DNA from: an uncultured Oscillospiraceae bacterium | GTDB lineage: Bacteria; Bacillota; Clostridia; Oscillospirales; Ruminococcaceae | Direction of reading: 5' to 3' | Length of the DNA: 64,000 nucleotides | Assembly (NCBI GenBank): GCA_910583935.1 | Contig: CAJTZM010000012.1 | Location: 1 to 64,000 of the forward strand | Shown: piece after piece, positions 54,001 to 62,817 of the stretch | Layout: every line of letters starts with the position of its first letter | Position numbering within the stretch: position 1 is the first letter of the stretch | The notes under the pieces: model-generated | What the model was told of the DNA's origin: nothing | What the model saw: only the letters and a program-made list of their open reading frames with translations | Database searches by the model: none | Position numbers and translations under genes: made by a program

Positions 54001-54576
54001 AGGACTCTGCACAATTCCCACAATGGTAAAGCGGTCGGCGGAAAGGGTATCGGTCAAATCGGTATCCGACCTGCCGCTGGTCAGGGTGATGCTGTCCCCC
54101 AGCTGAAGGGCAACCCCGAAAATCTCCTTGGCGGCCTCGACCACGCATTCGTCCGGCGCCTGGGGAAAACGCCCCTCCAGCAGAACCGGCAGATTCATCT
54201 GGTCCGCGTCCTCCCCGTCCAGCCGATCAAAATCATAGCCGATGGCCTTAACGACCTCGCTTTCCCCCTGTGTCTCCAGCACCGTATCCACCCAATGGCC
54301 GGGCAGCACCGCCCGCACCCCTTCGGTGTCCCGCAGGGCCTGCAGGTCCTCATCGGAAAAGCCTATGGTGGAAACAAGCCGAAAATCGCTGAGACGCTGC
54401 CGCTCAAAATAGGTATCGGCGGTCAGCTTCATATCCGGGCCGGAGGCGGTCAGCCCGGCAAAAAAGCCAACGCCAATAGCCACAATGAGAAAGATGGAAA
54501 GAAACCGGTTTTTGGTTTTGGCGATTTCCCGGAAAATATCCTTGAGCAATACGCCCATCCCGAATTTTTTTACCAT
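51097..54576 (-). CDS. Very large MacB/FtsX-type ABC transporter permease with coiled coil
   Basis: A 1159-residue permease. One helix lies near 24-45, then a long extracytoplasmic region with a periodic Glu/Gln/Ala-rich coiled coil (about 255-630, rich in QELDDARDRLSQGEQEL-like units), then three helices of the first FtsX core (about 660-780), a second periplasmic part and three more helices. Such proteins are mechanotransmitters or lipoprotein/peptide transporters. Two FtsX domains in one chain mean a single gene can supply both permease halves. Its start overlaps the ATPase end by seven bases. Confidence 0.9.
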   Translation of the reverse strand: MVKKFGMGVLLKDIFREIAKTKNRFLSIFLIVAIGVGFFAGLTASGPDMKLTADTYFERQRLSDFRLVSTIGFSDEDLQALRDTEGVRAVLPGHWVDTVLETQGESEVVKAIGYDFDRLDGEDADQMNLPVLLEGRFPQAPDECVVEAAKEIFGVALQLGDSITLTSGRSDTDLTDTLSADRFTIVGIVQSPLYISIGRGTSTLGSGKVNAFILVPNEAFLEDYYTEIYLLAEGVEGLSSYSEEYRRRIDELALQLEQIGEKRAAIRLEQIRAEAAKKIADAQKELDEGVRTQQEELAAGRQELDDARDRLSQGEQELAEATEAYYDSIADAQKQLSSGRQELNDGEGAYESGLREYEKGQDAYDQAMAEGQAQMASAQKLLDETQAQLTQGQAQYDQVRALVPDEESAAFVLNDPSAAPEQTAQLAARLSALAQSGAGQEWAGALTDYLSNPAAMTPQQTAYHLAAVRQVNQELDAQKQQLQAGWAQLNEGKKQLEEGLRQLDAAGGQLDDAADRLREARQALDEGWAQLAEKEQAFLDGKEEGWQALVKAGRELSDSRQELADGEREWEEGKAASDQEIASAREQLDKAKRDLEALKTPKWYVLDRTDYPGHADFGGDADRIAAIARVFPLFFLLVAALVCLTTMTRMVEEQRVQIGTLKALGYRSGVIGAKFLIYALTATVAGSLAGLLVGMRLFPTIIYNAYGILYTMIPVQAPFRAGVAALSTLAAAVTVLATVLLSCRRELAEQPALLMRPKAPKAGKRVLLERIGFFWSRLSFSYKVTFRNLFRYKKRMLMTVVGIAGCSALMLTGFGLYDAIRDIVGIQFGQLYHYDLTTVLEQDQSDSQRREAESLLFSHPQVKDSLYVQQESFQLKAPGKKAYDLYLFVPENPQRLEDFVTLRTRKGHESLSLEKEEVVLTEKAARFLGIEVGEQITITDADHRSYTVTVGGIAEQYTGHYLYMTPQAYEKYFGRPAAYNMVQSILHTPDLGEQDALSRRLTACDGVLAVSDTATIKSQFSDMIHSMTYVMLLLIVSAGALAFVVLYNLSNINANERVREIATIKVLGFYDREVSAYLYRENIFLTLLGALTGLILGIFLHHYVVVTAETDIVMFGRTIRWMSYVFSGALTLAFSLLVNWVMHFKLKKISMVESLKSIE

Positions 54577-55274
54577 TCAATCGCCTCCACCGGTACAATG
54601 TGCGGATTTTTCTCCATCCGCTCTACCCGCGCGTTTTTCATGCGGATAATCCGGTCCGCCATGGGGGTCAGCGCCGAGTTGTGGGTGATGATGATAACGG
54701 TCGTCCCGCTTTTTCGGCAGGTATCCTGCAAAAGCTTCAGGATGCTTTTACCGGTCAGATAATCCAGTGCGCCGGTGGGCTCGTCGCACAAAAGCAGCTT
54801 AGGGCGCTTAGCCAGCGCCCGGGCAATGGCCACCCGCTGCTGCTCGCCGCCGGAAAGCTGCGCCGGAAAGTTGTTAAGCCTTCCGCCCAGCCCAACCTCT
54901 GTCAAAACCTGAGCCGCATCCACCGGGTTGTCGCAGATCTGCGAGGCCAGCTCCACATTCTCTTTAGCCGTAAGGTTTTGCACCAGATTATAAAACTGAA
55001 AGACAAATCCAATGTCAAACCGGCGGTATCCGATCAATTCTTTGGGAGAAAGGCGGCTGATGTTTTGGCCGTCGACCATCACGTCGCCGCTGGTACAGCT
55101 GTCCATCCCGCCCAAAATATTGAGCACAGTGGTCTTTCCCGCACCGGAAGGCCCTACGATCACGCAGAATTCGCCCTTTTGGATCTCAAAATTTACACCG
55201 TCCGCCGCGGTAATCGTTACTTCGCCCATTCGATATTCTTTTTTTACATTTTTTAATTCCACAAACGAAGACAT
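54570..55274 (-). CDS. MacB-type ABC transporter ATPase
   Basis: A 234-residue ATPase of the MacB/LolD/FtsE group. Walker A is GPSGAGKTT near residue 42, the Q-loop is VFQFYNL, the signature is LSGGEQQRVAIARAL and Walker B is LLLCDEPTGALD. I start at the ATG at 55274, with AGGAGG eight bases upstream; the open frame is longer. It overlaps the permease, and one ATPase dimer would power the single-chain permease. Confidence 0.94.
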   Translation of the reverse strand: MSSFVELKNVKKEYRMGEVTITAADGVNFEIQKGEFCVIVGPSGAGKTTVLNILGGMDSCTSGDVMVDGQNISRLSPKELIGYRRFDIGFVFQFYNLVQNLTAKENVELASQICDNPVDAAQVLTEVGLGGRLNNFPAQLSGGEQQRVAIARALAKRPKLLLCDEPTGALDYLTGKSILKLLQDTCRKSGTTVIIITHNSALTPMADRIIRMKNARVERMEKNPHIVPVEAIEW

Positions 55275-55408
55275 GCCAAATACCTCCTGCCTGCCAAAAG
55301 GGCAGCTTTCCCGTTCTGCTTTTATTTTACCATATTTACAGCGGTTTTTTCGTCGGCAAGCGGTAAATAATCCGTAAAAAATCAAAGAAAACCGGCAAGC
55401 CTGTCCGG

Positions 55409-55437
55409 TTGACTTTTTTCGCTGTTTTTTTTATAAT
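55409..55437 (+). promoter_or_regulatory. Promoter of guaB
   Basis: TTGACT at 55409-55414, a 17-base spacer and TATAAT at 55432-55437. An inverted repeat (AACCGG-N9-CCGGTT) touches the -35 box. No PurR-type box or guanine riboswitch is seen in the 80-base leader. Confidence 0.82.
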
Positions 55438-55518
55438 ACAAGGTATTACAAAAGTCAACCGCAGAAGAAAAAGGATTTTTTTGAGTGCTGTTTTCAGCAG
55501 ATAGGAGATTGGAAAACG

Positions 55519-57024
55519 ATGGCTTATTTTTACGAAGAACCCTCCCGCACCTTCAGCGAATACCTTCTGGTTCCCGGCTACTCCTCTTCGGAATGTATTC
55601 CCAACAATGTGTGCTTAAAAACCCCTGTGGTCAAATACAAAAAAGGGGAAGAGCCGGCCCTGACGATGAACATCCCGCTGGTATCCGCTATCATGCAGGC
55701 GGTATCCGGTGAAAAAATGGCTGTCGCTCTCGCTCGGGAGGGCGGGATCTCCTTTATTTTTGGTTCTCAGTCCATCAAAGACGAGGCGGCTATGGTGGCG
55801 CGGGTCAAAAATCATAAGGCGGGGTTTGTCCGCAGCGATTCGAATATCCGCCCGGACCAGACGCTACAGGACATTCTGGATTTAAAGGCCAAAACCGGCC
55901 ATTCTACCGTTGCGGTAACCGACGACGGAACCGCTGAGGGCAGGCTTTTGGGTATTGTGACCAGCCGCGACTACCGGATCAGCCGTATGGACCCTGTTAC
56001 CCGTGTATCCGAGTTCATGACCCCTTTTGAAAATCTGATTTACGCCAAAGAGGGCATTACCTTAAAGGAGGCCAACAACATTATCTGGGATCACAAGCTC
56101 AACAGTCTGCCGGTGATCGACGACAACCAAAGATTGCTGTACATGGTTTTCCGCAAGGACTATGACTCCCACAAGGAAAATCCTCTGGAACTACTGGACG
56201 CTTCGAAACGGTATGTGGTAGGCGCCGGGATCAATACCCGCGACTACGAGGAGCGGATCCCCGCTCTGGTAGAGGCGGGCGCCGACGTTTTGTGCATCGA
56301 CTCTTCGGAAGGCTTCTCCGAGTGGCAGAAACGGACGCTGGACTGGACCCGCGCCAAATACGGCGATTCGGTAAAAATCGGCGCGGGAAATGTGGTCGAC
56401 CGGGAAGGCTTCCTCTTTTTGGCCGAGGCGGGCGCCGATTTTGTCAAGGTTGGCATCGGCGGCGGTTCTATCTGCATCACCCGCGAGCAGAAGGGTATCG
56501 GCCGCGGACAGGCGACTGCACTGATCGAGGTTGCCAAGGCCCGAGATGAATATTATGAACGAACCGGCGTTTATGTTCCCGTCTGCTCAGATGGCGGCAT
56601 CGTCCATGACTACCACGTCACTTTGGCGCTGGCGATGGGCGCAGATTTTATTATGCTGGGCCGTTATTTCTCCCGGTTTGACGAAAGCCCCACCAGCAAG
56701 GTGATGGTCAACGGCAACTATATGAAGGAATATTGGGGCGAAGGCTCCAGCCGCGCGAGAAACTGGCAGCGCTACGATCTTGGCGGTGAAGCAAAGCTCT
56801 CCTTTGAAGAGGGGGTCGACTCCTACGTCCCCTATGCCGGCTCTTTAAAGGATAACCTAAATATCACTTTATACAAGGTCCGCTCCACCATGTGCAACTG
56901 CGGTGCGCTCACCATTCCCGAATTGCAGCAGAAAGCGAAGATCACCATGGTCTCCGCCACCAGCATTGTAGAAGGCGGCGCCCACGACGTGGTACTCAAG
57001 GACAATAACAAGGTGGAAAAATAG
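55519..57024 (+). CDS. guaB: Inosine-5'-monophosphate dehydrogenase
   Basis: A 501-residue IMPDH. It oxidises IMP to XMP, the first committed step to GTP. The barrel is split by two CBS domains at about 100-225. The catalytic Cys319 lies in GGGSICITRE, followed by the GIGRGQAT flap region; CSDGGIVHDYH is the phosphate-binding loop. It belongs to the longer clostridial type with an extended YEEPSRTFSEYLLVPG start. GGAG lies before the ATG. It stands alone with a strong promoter and terminators. Confidence 0.95.
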   Translation: MAYFYEEPSRTFSEYLLVPGYSSSECIPNNVCLKTPVVKYKKGEEPALTMNIPLVSAIMQAVSGEKMAVALAREGGISFIFGSQSIKDEAAMVARVKNHKAGFVRSDSNIRPDQTLQDILDLKAKTGHSTVAVTDDGTAEGRLLGIVTSRDYRISRMDPVTRVSEFMTPFENLIYAKEGITLKEANNIIWDHKLNSLPVIDDNQRLLYMVFRKDYDSHKENPLELLDASKRYVVGAGINTRDYEERIPALVEAGADVLCIDSSEGFSEWQKRTLDWTRAKYGDSVKIGAGNVVDREGFLFLAEAGADFVKVGIGGGSICITREQKGIGRGQATALIEVAKARDEYYERTGVYVPVCSDGGIVHDYHVTLALAMGADFIMLGRYFSRFDESPTSKVMVNGNYMKEYWGEGSSRARNWQRYDLGGEAKLSFEEGVDSYVPYAGSLKDNLNITLYKVRSTMCNCGALTIPELQQKAKITMVSATSIVEGGAHDVVLKDNNKVEK

Positions 57025-57067
57025 TAACAGTTCCTGCTTCCTTTGGAAAAGCAGGCAGCCACGCAAA

Positions 57068-57107
57068 AAATCCCTCCCCATTTAAAGCAAGGGGAGGGAT
57101 TTCCTTT
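57068..57107 (+). terminator. Terminator after guaB
   Basis: AAATCCCTCCCC at 57068-57079 and GGGGAGGGATTT at 57091-57102 form a 12-bp stem, followed by CCTTTT, about 40 bases past the guaB stop. Confidence 0.85.
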
Positions 57108-57110
57108 TCC

Positions 57111-57165
57111 TGTGATAAAAAGCACCGGATCATGCAGAATAAATCATCCGGTGCTTTTTATCACA
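57111..57165. terminator. Second, bidirectional terminator, 20-bp stem
   Basis: TGTGATAAAAAGCACCGGAT and its exact complement at 57146-57165 with a 15-base loop. T runs lie on both sides, so it also serves the cheC-cheD end of the flagellar operon. Confidence 0.88.
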
Positions 57166-57270
57166 GAATTTTTCTGTAAAACGGTCGATCCTCTGACAAA
57201 TCGCGCATCGATTCAATACAATATGTAATCTTTATAAAAAAAATACAAGCCGTTTTTAACGTGAAACCAT

Positions 57271-57753
57271 TTAAAGGACCCATTCTCCTTTGCTGGCCGA
57301 CTTTACGTGCATAGAACCATCTTCCGCGTAGAAGTATACAGTACGCCCAAAATCCTTTCCCGTATCGTCTGCAATAATAGGAATTCCCAGGCGGGAAAGC
57401 TCCTTTCGGACCGCCTCGATATTCCTTTGTCCAATACTGGCAAGCGCGTTATTGGATATCGCTGTAAACATCCGGGCGCCGCCGGCGATTTTCGCGGTCA
57501 GTCTCCGCTTGTCCGCGCCGGCGGCCGTCATTTTCTGCACCAAAATCGCAATGGCTGTGTCGGCAAATCGATAGGCCTGCTTCGGGTCCCGATTGGTATT
57601 ATTCGGCAGCATGATATGGGAAAGCCCCGCCACCTTTGTCACCCGGTCGTATAGGCAGATACCGATACAGGAACCCAATGCAAAGGTTACCAACGCGTCT
57701 GGAGAACGCGCAATATTTAGGTCTGAAATACCGACCTTAATTAACTGACTCAT
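57271..57753 (-). CDS. cheD: Chemoreceptor glutamine deamidase CheD
   Basis: A 160-residue deamidase that turns receptor Gln into Glu and is held by CheC. The catalytic Cys29 (GSCIGICLYD) and His46 (LSHIMLP) are present, with a Thr in ALVTFALGS. Its ATG overlaps the cheC stop as ATGA. No cheY, cheA or cheW is beside it. Confidence 0.95.
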   Translation of the reverse strand: MSQLIKVGISDLNIARSPDALVTFALGSCIGICLYDRVTKVAGLSHIMLPNNTNRDPKQAYRFADTAIAILVQKMTAAGADKRRLTAKIAGGARMFTAISNNALASIGQRNIEAVRKELSRLGIPIIADDTGKDFGRTVYFYAEDGSMHVKSASKGEWVL

Positions 57754-58373
57754 AGTTCTATCCCCAGATTTGTCATAATTTTTTCTAAAGATTCTACATC
57801 CGGAATCAGCAAAATGTGATTCGGCGCATGCAAATCAATGCCATTAAACTCATTGTTGATAAAAATAATTTTATCGCTGATATTGGCATAATGAATTGCC
57901 GGAACGCTTAAAACCGCACCGAGCATGTCCACGCACATCGACGGCACCGTAATATTGATGCTCAGCCCGGTCATTTCAACAATGGCGTTGACATAAGAGG
58001 CAGCCATAATATTGGCCATCTCCTGAATCGCGGAATAGCTCATTTCATCAATTTCACCGGACGGCGGCATCGGTTGACCCAGTAAGGAGGTCAGCATCAT
58101 ATTGGCGAAATCCTGATGGAGAAGGAACATAATCATCCCATTAATGTCCCCCTCCAGCGAGAGCAGCAGGCCGACAATCATCTGCTCCGGACCGCCCATC
58201 TCCTCTTCGACCTGCTCATAGTCGAGAATCCGAACCGCAGGCACCGAAATATTGACCGGCGTGCTCAGCATAGACGCCAGCGAAGAGGCTGCGTTTCCAG
58301 AACCGATATTCCCGATTTCACGCAGCACGTCGAGATGGATATCATTTAAATCTTCATACGTTTCAAACGCCAA
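57750..58373 (-). CDS. cheC: CheY-P phosphatase CheC
   Basis: A 207-residue protein of family length. Both phosphatase sites are present: LREIGNIGSGNA (near 20) and IQEMANIMAASYVNAI (near 110), each with the E-x2-N pair. CheC removes phosphate from CheY and binds CheD. The start is TTG at 58373 with AGAGGGG upstream; the longer frame overlaps the flagellar gene without a site. It couples to cheD. Confidence 0.93.
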   Translation of the reverse strand: MAFETYEDLNDIHLDVLREIGNIGSGNAASSLASMLSTPVNISVPAVRILDYEQVEEEMGGPEQMIVGLLLSLEGDINGMIMFLLHQDFANMMLTSLLGQPMPPSGEIDEMSYSAIQEMANIMAASYVNAIVEMTGLSINITVPSMCVDMLGAVLSVPAIHYANISDKIIFINNEFNGIDLHAPNHILLIPDVESLEKIMTNLGIEL

Positions 58374-58392
58374 ATTCTTCCCCTCTTTTCCT

Positions 58393-59145
58393 CTACCGCA
58401 AATTATTGATAAGCTGCTCCAGCTCATCAGCGGTCTGCACCATCCGCGCATTCAGCTGATATGCCTTTTGCGTTACAATAACCGATACCATCTCGTCTCC
58501 CAAATTCACGCCGGACTGTTCCAGCGCGCTTTGAATCAGCTGGTAATGCCGGTCGTAATTGGCGGGCGGGCCGTTGTTGACCGATACCGCCTCTCCCGAA
58601 TTTTCTGTTTTCAAGAAAGAATTCCCTGTAATCGGCTCCAAGCCATAGGGATTGGGAAAATCATAAATACCGATCTTCTCTTTCAGGTCGGACAGGTCGA
58701 ACAGCCCTTCCTGCGAGCCGGCTGTCAGCGCGATCTTCCGGCCCTGGGCGTCCAGTACATAATAGCCCGAGGCGTTTACCAAATAGCCGGTGCTTCCCTC
58801 AATGCTGATATCGAACGCACCGTTGCGGGTATACTGGATGCTGTTATCCGGCAGCTGCAGTGCAAAAAAGCCATCGCCCATCAGCCCAAAATCCAGTGTG
58901 TTCTCTGTTTGGATGACCGGACCCTGCTTATAAAGCAAACGGGAATCCAAAAATCTTACGCCGTGCCCTACAAGGGGTTCTTCCGGACTGTTCACCGCCA
59001 TTCGCGTATAAAGCAAATCGCTGAAGGTGGATTTGCTCGGCTTAAACCCCACCGTATTGCTGTTGGCGATATTGTGGGAGGTACGGTTTAGACTCTCCTG
59101 ATAAGCGATCAGCCCGGATACGCCGTTAAAGAAGGAAATGTTCAT
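58393..59145 (-). CDS. Flagellar basal-body rod/hook protein, FlgF/FlgG family (second copy)
   Basis: A 250-residue axial protein. The N-terminal flg_bb_rod motif (IAYQESLNRTSHNIANSNTVGFK) and the C-terminal coiled segment (VSVIVTQKAYQLNARMVQTADEL) are typical of FlgG or FlhP-like members. The middle has the D1-type DFGLMGDGFFAL. It pairs with the gene just upstream; in Bacillus the equivalent pair is flhO-flhP. Which is distal-rod FlgG cannot be told. Confidence 0.88.
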   Translation of the reverse strand: MNISFFNGVSGLIAYQESLNRTSHNIANSNTVGFKPSKSTFSDLLYTRMAVNSPEEPLVGHGVRFLDSRLLYKQGPVIQTENTLDFGLMGDGFFALQLPDNSIQYTRNGAFDISIEGSTGYLVNASGYYVLDAQGRKIALTAGSQEGLFDLSDLKEKIGIYDFPNPYGLEPITGNSFLKTENSGEAVSVNNGPPANYDRHYQLIQSALEQSGVNLGDEMVSVIVTQKAYQLNARMVQTADELEQLINNLR

Positions 59146-59177
59146 TTTCCTACCGCCTTCCTTTATAAAATTTCAGA

Positions 59178-59948
59178 TTAGACCGCCGCAATCTGAGCGG
59201 CTGCTTTTTGATCAATATCATCAATGATCTGTAAGGCTGTGCTGCATGCCTGGAAGGCGCGCTGCGCCTCCATCACCAGCGTGTACTCACGGTTTATGTC
59301 AATATTCGAGCGCTCAAACCAGCCCTGCACCAGCTTCGTCTGCGCGGTTACCGGCTCATTGGCGTCCATATCCGCAGTCTGGTACAGACCGTTTTGAATC
59401 TGGTTGATTTCGGTGCCTTCCGGCGGAATGGTCACCAGCAGCTTATCCACAAGACGGCCGCTTTCGTCGTAAATCGTACCGTCCGACTCAACGGTAAAAT
59501 AGGCGGTATCCAGCTTAATGGCGCCTTTTTCCCCTAAAACCACCCCAACGCCCGGAAGGACCAGCTGGTTTTGCTCATCCAGATCAAAGCTGCCGTTGCG
59601 AGTGAGATACCGCGCCCCTTCGTTTCCCTCCTCGTCCGCCGCTGCCTGAACGTTAAAATAGCCCACGCCGTCAATCGCGATATCGTAAGGCCGCTCAGTT
59701 TCCTCCAGCGAGGTGGGGTCGAACCGAATCGGGACCTCGGAAACCATGCGCATCGGCGTTCCGGTTCCAATCCGCCCGGTGTTGTAGCCTTCAATCCGCG
59801 TAAGAAACTCATGTTCAAACGTCGTGGTCACCACCCGCGACCCGCGAAAACCCGGGGTCTGCGCGTTGGCGATATTGTTTGTCAGGACGTTTAAGGTGCG
59901 CTGCTGTGTCAATATCCCCGATGCAGCTGTGTAAAACCCTCTTAACAT
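59178..59948 (-). CDS. Flagellar basal-body rod protein, FlgF/FlgG family (first copy)
   Basis: A 256-residue axial protein. MLRGFYTAASGILTQQRTLN and NNIANAQTPGFRG form the N-terminal rod motif, DIAIDGVGYFNV is the core, and YTLVMEAQRAFQACSTALQ is the C-terminal helix. It lies 5 bases after the sigma factor stop and 32 bases before the next flagellar gene. AGGAGG is present before the ATG. Confidence 0.9.
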   Translation of the reverse strand: MLRGFYTAASGILTQQRTLNVLTNNIANAQTPGFRGSRVVTTTFEHEFLTRIEGYNTGRIGTGTPMRMVSEVPIRFDPTSLEETERPYDIAIDGVGYFNVQAAADEEGNEGARYLTRNGSFDLDEQNQLVLPGVGVVLGEKGAIKLDTAYFTVESDGTIYDESGRLVDKLLVTIPPEGTEINQIQNGLYQTADMDANEPVTAQTKLVQGWFERSNIDINREYTLVMEAQRAFQACSTALQIIDDIDQKAAAQIAAV

Positions 59949-59952
59949 GAAA

Positions 59953-60735
59953 TCAACCTCCTATGTACTGGGACATTTTATCCCGTAATTTCTTAATCAG
60001 TTTTCGGTTTATCTGCCCAATCCGCTGTTCACTGACTCCCATCGTCTGCCCGATTTCCTTCATGGTCAGATTTTCGTAATAATACAGCGACAGAACAGTG
60101 CGCTCCTGCTCATTTAAAGAATCAATCGCCTCCATCAGCGCCTGCTTCATCTCCTGCCGGTCGATATTGCGTTCCGGGTCAAATTCGTCCCCGTACATGG
60201 TGGAAGGATGCATCTGCGACGGCGCCGCCAAAAGCGCCTCGAAGGAGCTAAGATTATCCCCCGACATTTCTATCATACATTGGTCAAACTCTTTTAGGGA
60301 CATGCCCGCTTCCCTCGCCATCTCCGCCCGGGTCGGGGATCTTCCCAGCTTGGCGGTCAGCTCCCGCTCAATGTTGTTGATTCGTATATTCGTTTGCCGA
60401 ACCCGCCGCGGCAGCCAATCCTGCTTGCGGACATAATCAATGATCGAGCCGCGCACCTTTGTAAACGCATAGGTGGAGAATTTTACGTCCCGGTCCGGCT
60501 CAAACCGCTGTAGGCTGTCAATAATCGCAATGATTCCCTGGTTGAGCATCTCCTCTGCTGAAGCATATTTGTAAAAGGTGTTGGTCATTTTGGCGACAAT
60601 CCCTTTTACAATGTAGCTGTAATGCATCACCAGCTGGTTTCGCAGCTCCATCGAGCCGTTTTGTTTATAGACCCGCACAAGCCGTTCCGCCTCTTCAGCG
60701 GTAAAATTCTCACTTTGCAGCTCTGTTGATATCAC
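59953..60735 (-). CDS. Flagellar RNA polymerase sigma factor (FliA/SigD/WhiG type)
   Basis: A 260-residue sigma-28 family factor. Region 2 is near 60-110 (GIIAIIDSLQRFEPDRDVKF and YAFTKVRGSIIDYVRKQDWLP), region 3 near 120-155, and region 4 near 205-255 (LTMKEIGQTMGVSEQRIGQINRK). It drives late flagellar and chemotaxis promoters. I use the GTG at 60735, which follows GGGGGG; an ATG at 60768, next to the flhA stop, is possible. No flgM is seen nearby. Confidence 0.92.
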   Translation of the reverse strand: MISTELQSENFTAEEAERLVRVYKQNGSMELRNQLVMHYSYIVKGIVAKMTNTFYKYASAEEMLNQGIIAIIDSLQRFEPDRDVKFSTYAFTKVRGSIIDYVRKQDWLPRRVRQTNIRINNIERELTAKLGRSPTRAEMAREAGMSLKEFDQCMIEMSGDNLSSFEALLAAPSQMHPSTMYGDEFDPERNIDRQEMKQALMEAIDSLNEQERTVLSLYYYENLTMKEIGQTMGVSEQRIGQINRKLIKKLRDKMSQYIGG

Positions 60736-60770
60736 CGTTCTGCCCCCCCTTTCCCAGCATTGCGGCATGT

Positions 60771-62816
60771 TTACGCAACCGTGATATTTCCTAAAGCCTG
60801 AATTTTCACATCCGGATCAATTTCATTAAAGGATAAAACCGTTGTGTTCGGATAAAACTGGTCAATCAGCTTTTTAAAATAAACGCGGACAATGGGCGAC
60901 GTAATAATAATCGGGGTGGCGACCAAATCCTTGATTTTCTCAATCTCCTTTGTCGTTGCCGAAACAATCCCCTGGATTGTCTGCGGCTCCAGCGCCAGAT
61001 AAGAGCCGGTTTCCATTTTCTTCACCGCGCCCATAATCTGGTTTTCAATGTTGGCGTCCAGGCTGATCACCTTCAGCTGTCCAGCCTCCGCAAAGCGATG
61101 GGTAATGGTCCGCTTCAAAGACTGCCGTACATACTCGGTCAGCATATCCATATCCTTTACCGTCATGCCGTAATCAGCCAGTGTCTCCAGGATGGTTTCC
61201 GTATCCCGAATCGGCACCCCTTCCCGCAACAGATTGCAAAGCACCTTCTGCAAAGTACCCACAGTGACAATCGTCGGCACCGTATCGTTGACAAGCGCCT
61301 CGTTGACCTTGCGCAGATTGGTTAAAATATTGTTGACCTCCTGCCGGTTTAACAGCTCGTGGGCGTGAACCTTAATGATTTCAGACAGATGGGTGATAAT
61401 GACAGACGTCGGATCGATTAACGTGTATCCGGCCAGCTCTGCCTTGACCCGGCGGTCCTCACTAATCCATTTGGCCGCAATGCCAAACGCCGGTTCCACC
61501 GTTTCAATGCCCTCCAGCGTATCATGGTCAGGGTCCGGCGCAAGCGCCAGATAATGGTCCACCAAAACCTCTCCCTGGGCCACCTGCTCGCCCTTGATGC
61601 TGATGGAATACTGATTCGGGTTTACCTGCCCGCTGTCCTTTAAGCGAACCGAAGGAAACACCAGCCCCATTTCGGTGGCAAACTGCTTGCGGAACATGAC
61701 CACCCGGTCCACAAAATTCCCTCCGCTGGCCTCATCCACCAGGGGAATCAGGCTATACCCAAATTCCATCGAAATCTGATCTACATTCAAAAGATTGTAT
61801 ACATTGTCAATGTTCTTGTAATAATCGGCTTCGCTGGTCACCTCTTCGCTAACCGGGGGAGCCTCTCCCGCCGGAACCACCTCTGGACTCTTGCGCATCA
61901 GCACCAAGCCCAGAATCAAAAGGATTGCCGACATGGTCAGCACCTGCGGAACCGGAAAGCCGATAAAGCACAGCATCGACATGGCAATCGCGGCCATAAT
62001 GAGCACCATCGGCTGAGAAGAAAACTGATGGATAACGTCCTCATTCAGATTGGCCTCTGAAGCGGACCGGGTGACGATCATACCGGTCGCCACCGAAATC
62101 AGCAGCGCCGGGATCTGAGACATCAGGCCGTCGCCCACCGTTGAGGTGGAGTAGATCTGCATGATCTCCTGAAAGGTACCCACATTGTTGATAAAGCCAA
62201 TAACGATACCGCCGACCAGGTTGATAAAGGTGACCAGCAGCGACATGATGGCGTCGCCCTTTACAAATTTGGAAGCACCGTCCATGGCGCCGAAGAAATC
62301 CGCTTCCCGCTGGATCTTTGAACGGCGCGTCCGGGCGGTTTCCTCGTCGATTAAGCCGGAGCTTAGATCGGCGTCGATGGCCATCTGCTTACCAGGCATC
62401 GCGTCCAAGGTAAAGCGGGCGGAAACCTCCGCCACGCGTTCGGAGCCTTTGGTAATAACAATAAACTGAACCAGCACAATAATAAGGAAGATGACCAGTC
62501 CAACGACTACATTGCCTTGAATGACAAATTCACCGAAGGTTTTTACCACCTCGCCGGCATAACCGCCGTTTGTCAGGATTTTTCGGGTGGAAGAAACGTT
62601 TAACGCCAAGCGAAACAGCGTAGTAATCAAAAGCAAAGAGGGATAAATAGAAAACTCCAGCGACTCCTTAATGTACATGGTCGTCAGCAGGATCACAAAA
62701 GAAATCGTCAGATTGGCGATGAACATAAAGTCCAGCATCCAGGTTGGCAGCGGGACGATCAACAGGAAGATCACCGCCACCACAAAAGCAGAAACCGTAT
62801 TGTTAAAAAGCTTCAA
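60771..62816 (-). CDS. flhA: Flagellar type III export protein FlhA
   Basis: A 681-residue export gate protein of normal length. Eight N-terminal membrane helices are followed by the FHIPEP region (ARFTLDAMPGKQMAIDADLSSGLID) near 140-165 and a soluble C-terminal domain that binds chaperone-substrate pairs. It lies one base after flhB. The usual flhF and flhG genes, which often follow flhA in Clostridia, are absent here; the sigma factor follows instead. Confidence 0.96.
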   Translation of the reverse strand: MKLFNNTVSAFVVAVIFLLIVPLPTWMLDFMFIANLTISFVILLTTMYIKESLEFSIYPSLLLITTLFRLALNVSSTRKILTNGGYAGEVVKTFGEFVIQGNVVVGLVIFLIIVLVQFIVITKGSERVAEVSARFTLDAMPGKQMAIDADLSSGLIDEETARTRRSKIQREADFFGAMDGASKFVKGDAIMSLLVTFINLVGGIVIGFINNVGTFQEIMQIYSTSTVGDGLMSQIPALLISVATGMIVTRSASEANLNEDVIHQFSSQPMVLIMAAIAMSMLCFIGFPVPQVLTMSAILLILGLVLMRKSPEVVPAGEAPPVSEEVTSEADYYKNIDNVYNLLNVDQISMEFGYSLIPLVDEASGGNFVDRVVMFRKQFATEMGLVFPSVRLKDSGQVNPNQYSISIKGEQVAQGEVLVDHYLALAPDPDHDTLEGIETVEPAFGIAAKWISEDRRVKAELAGYTLIDPTSVIITHLSEIIKVHAHELLNRQEVNNILTNLRKVNEALVNDTVPTIVTVGTLQKVLCNLLREGVPIRDTETILETLADYGMTVKDMDMLTEYVRQSLKRTITHRFAEAGQLKVISLDANIENQIMGAVKKMETGSYLALEPQTIQGIVSATTKEIEKIKDLVATPIIITSPIVRVYFKKLIDQFYPNTTVLSFNEIDPDVKIQALGNITVA

Positions 62817-62817
62817 T

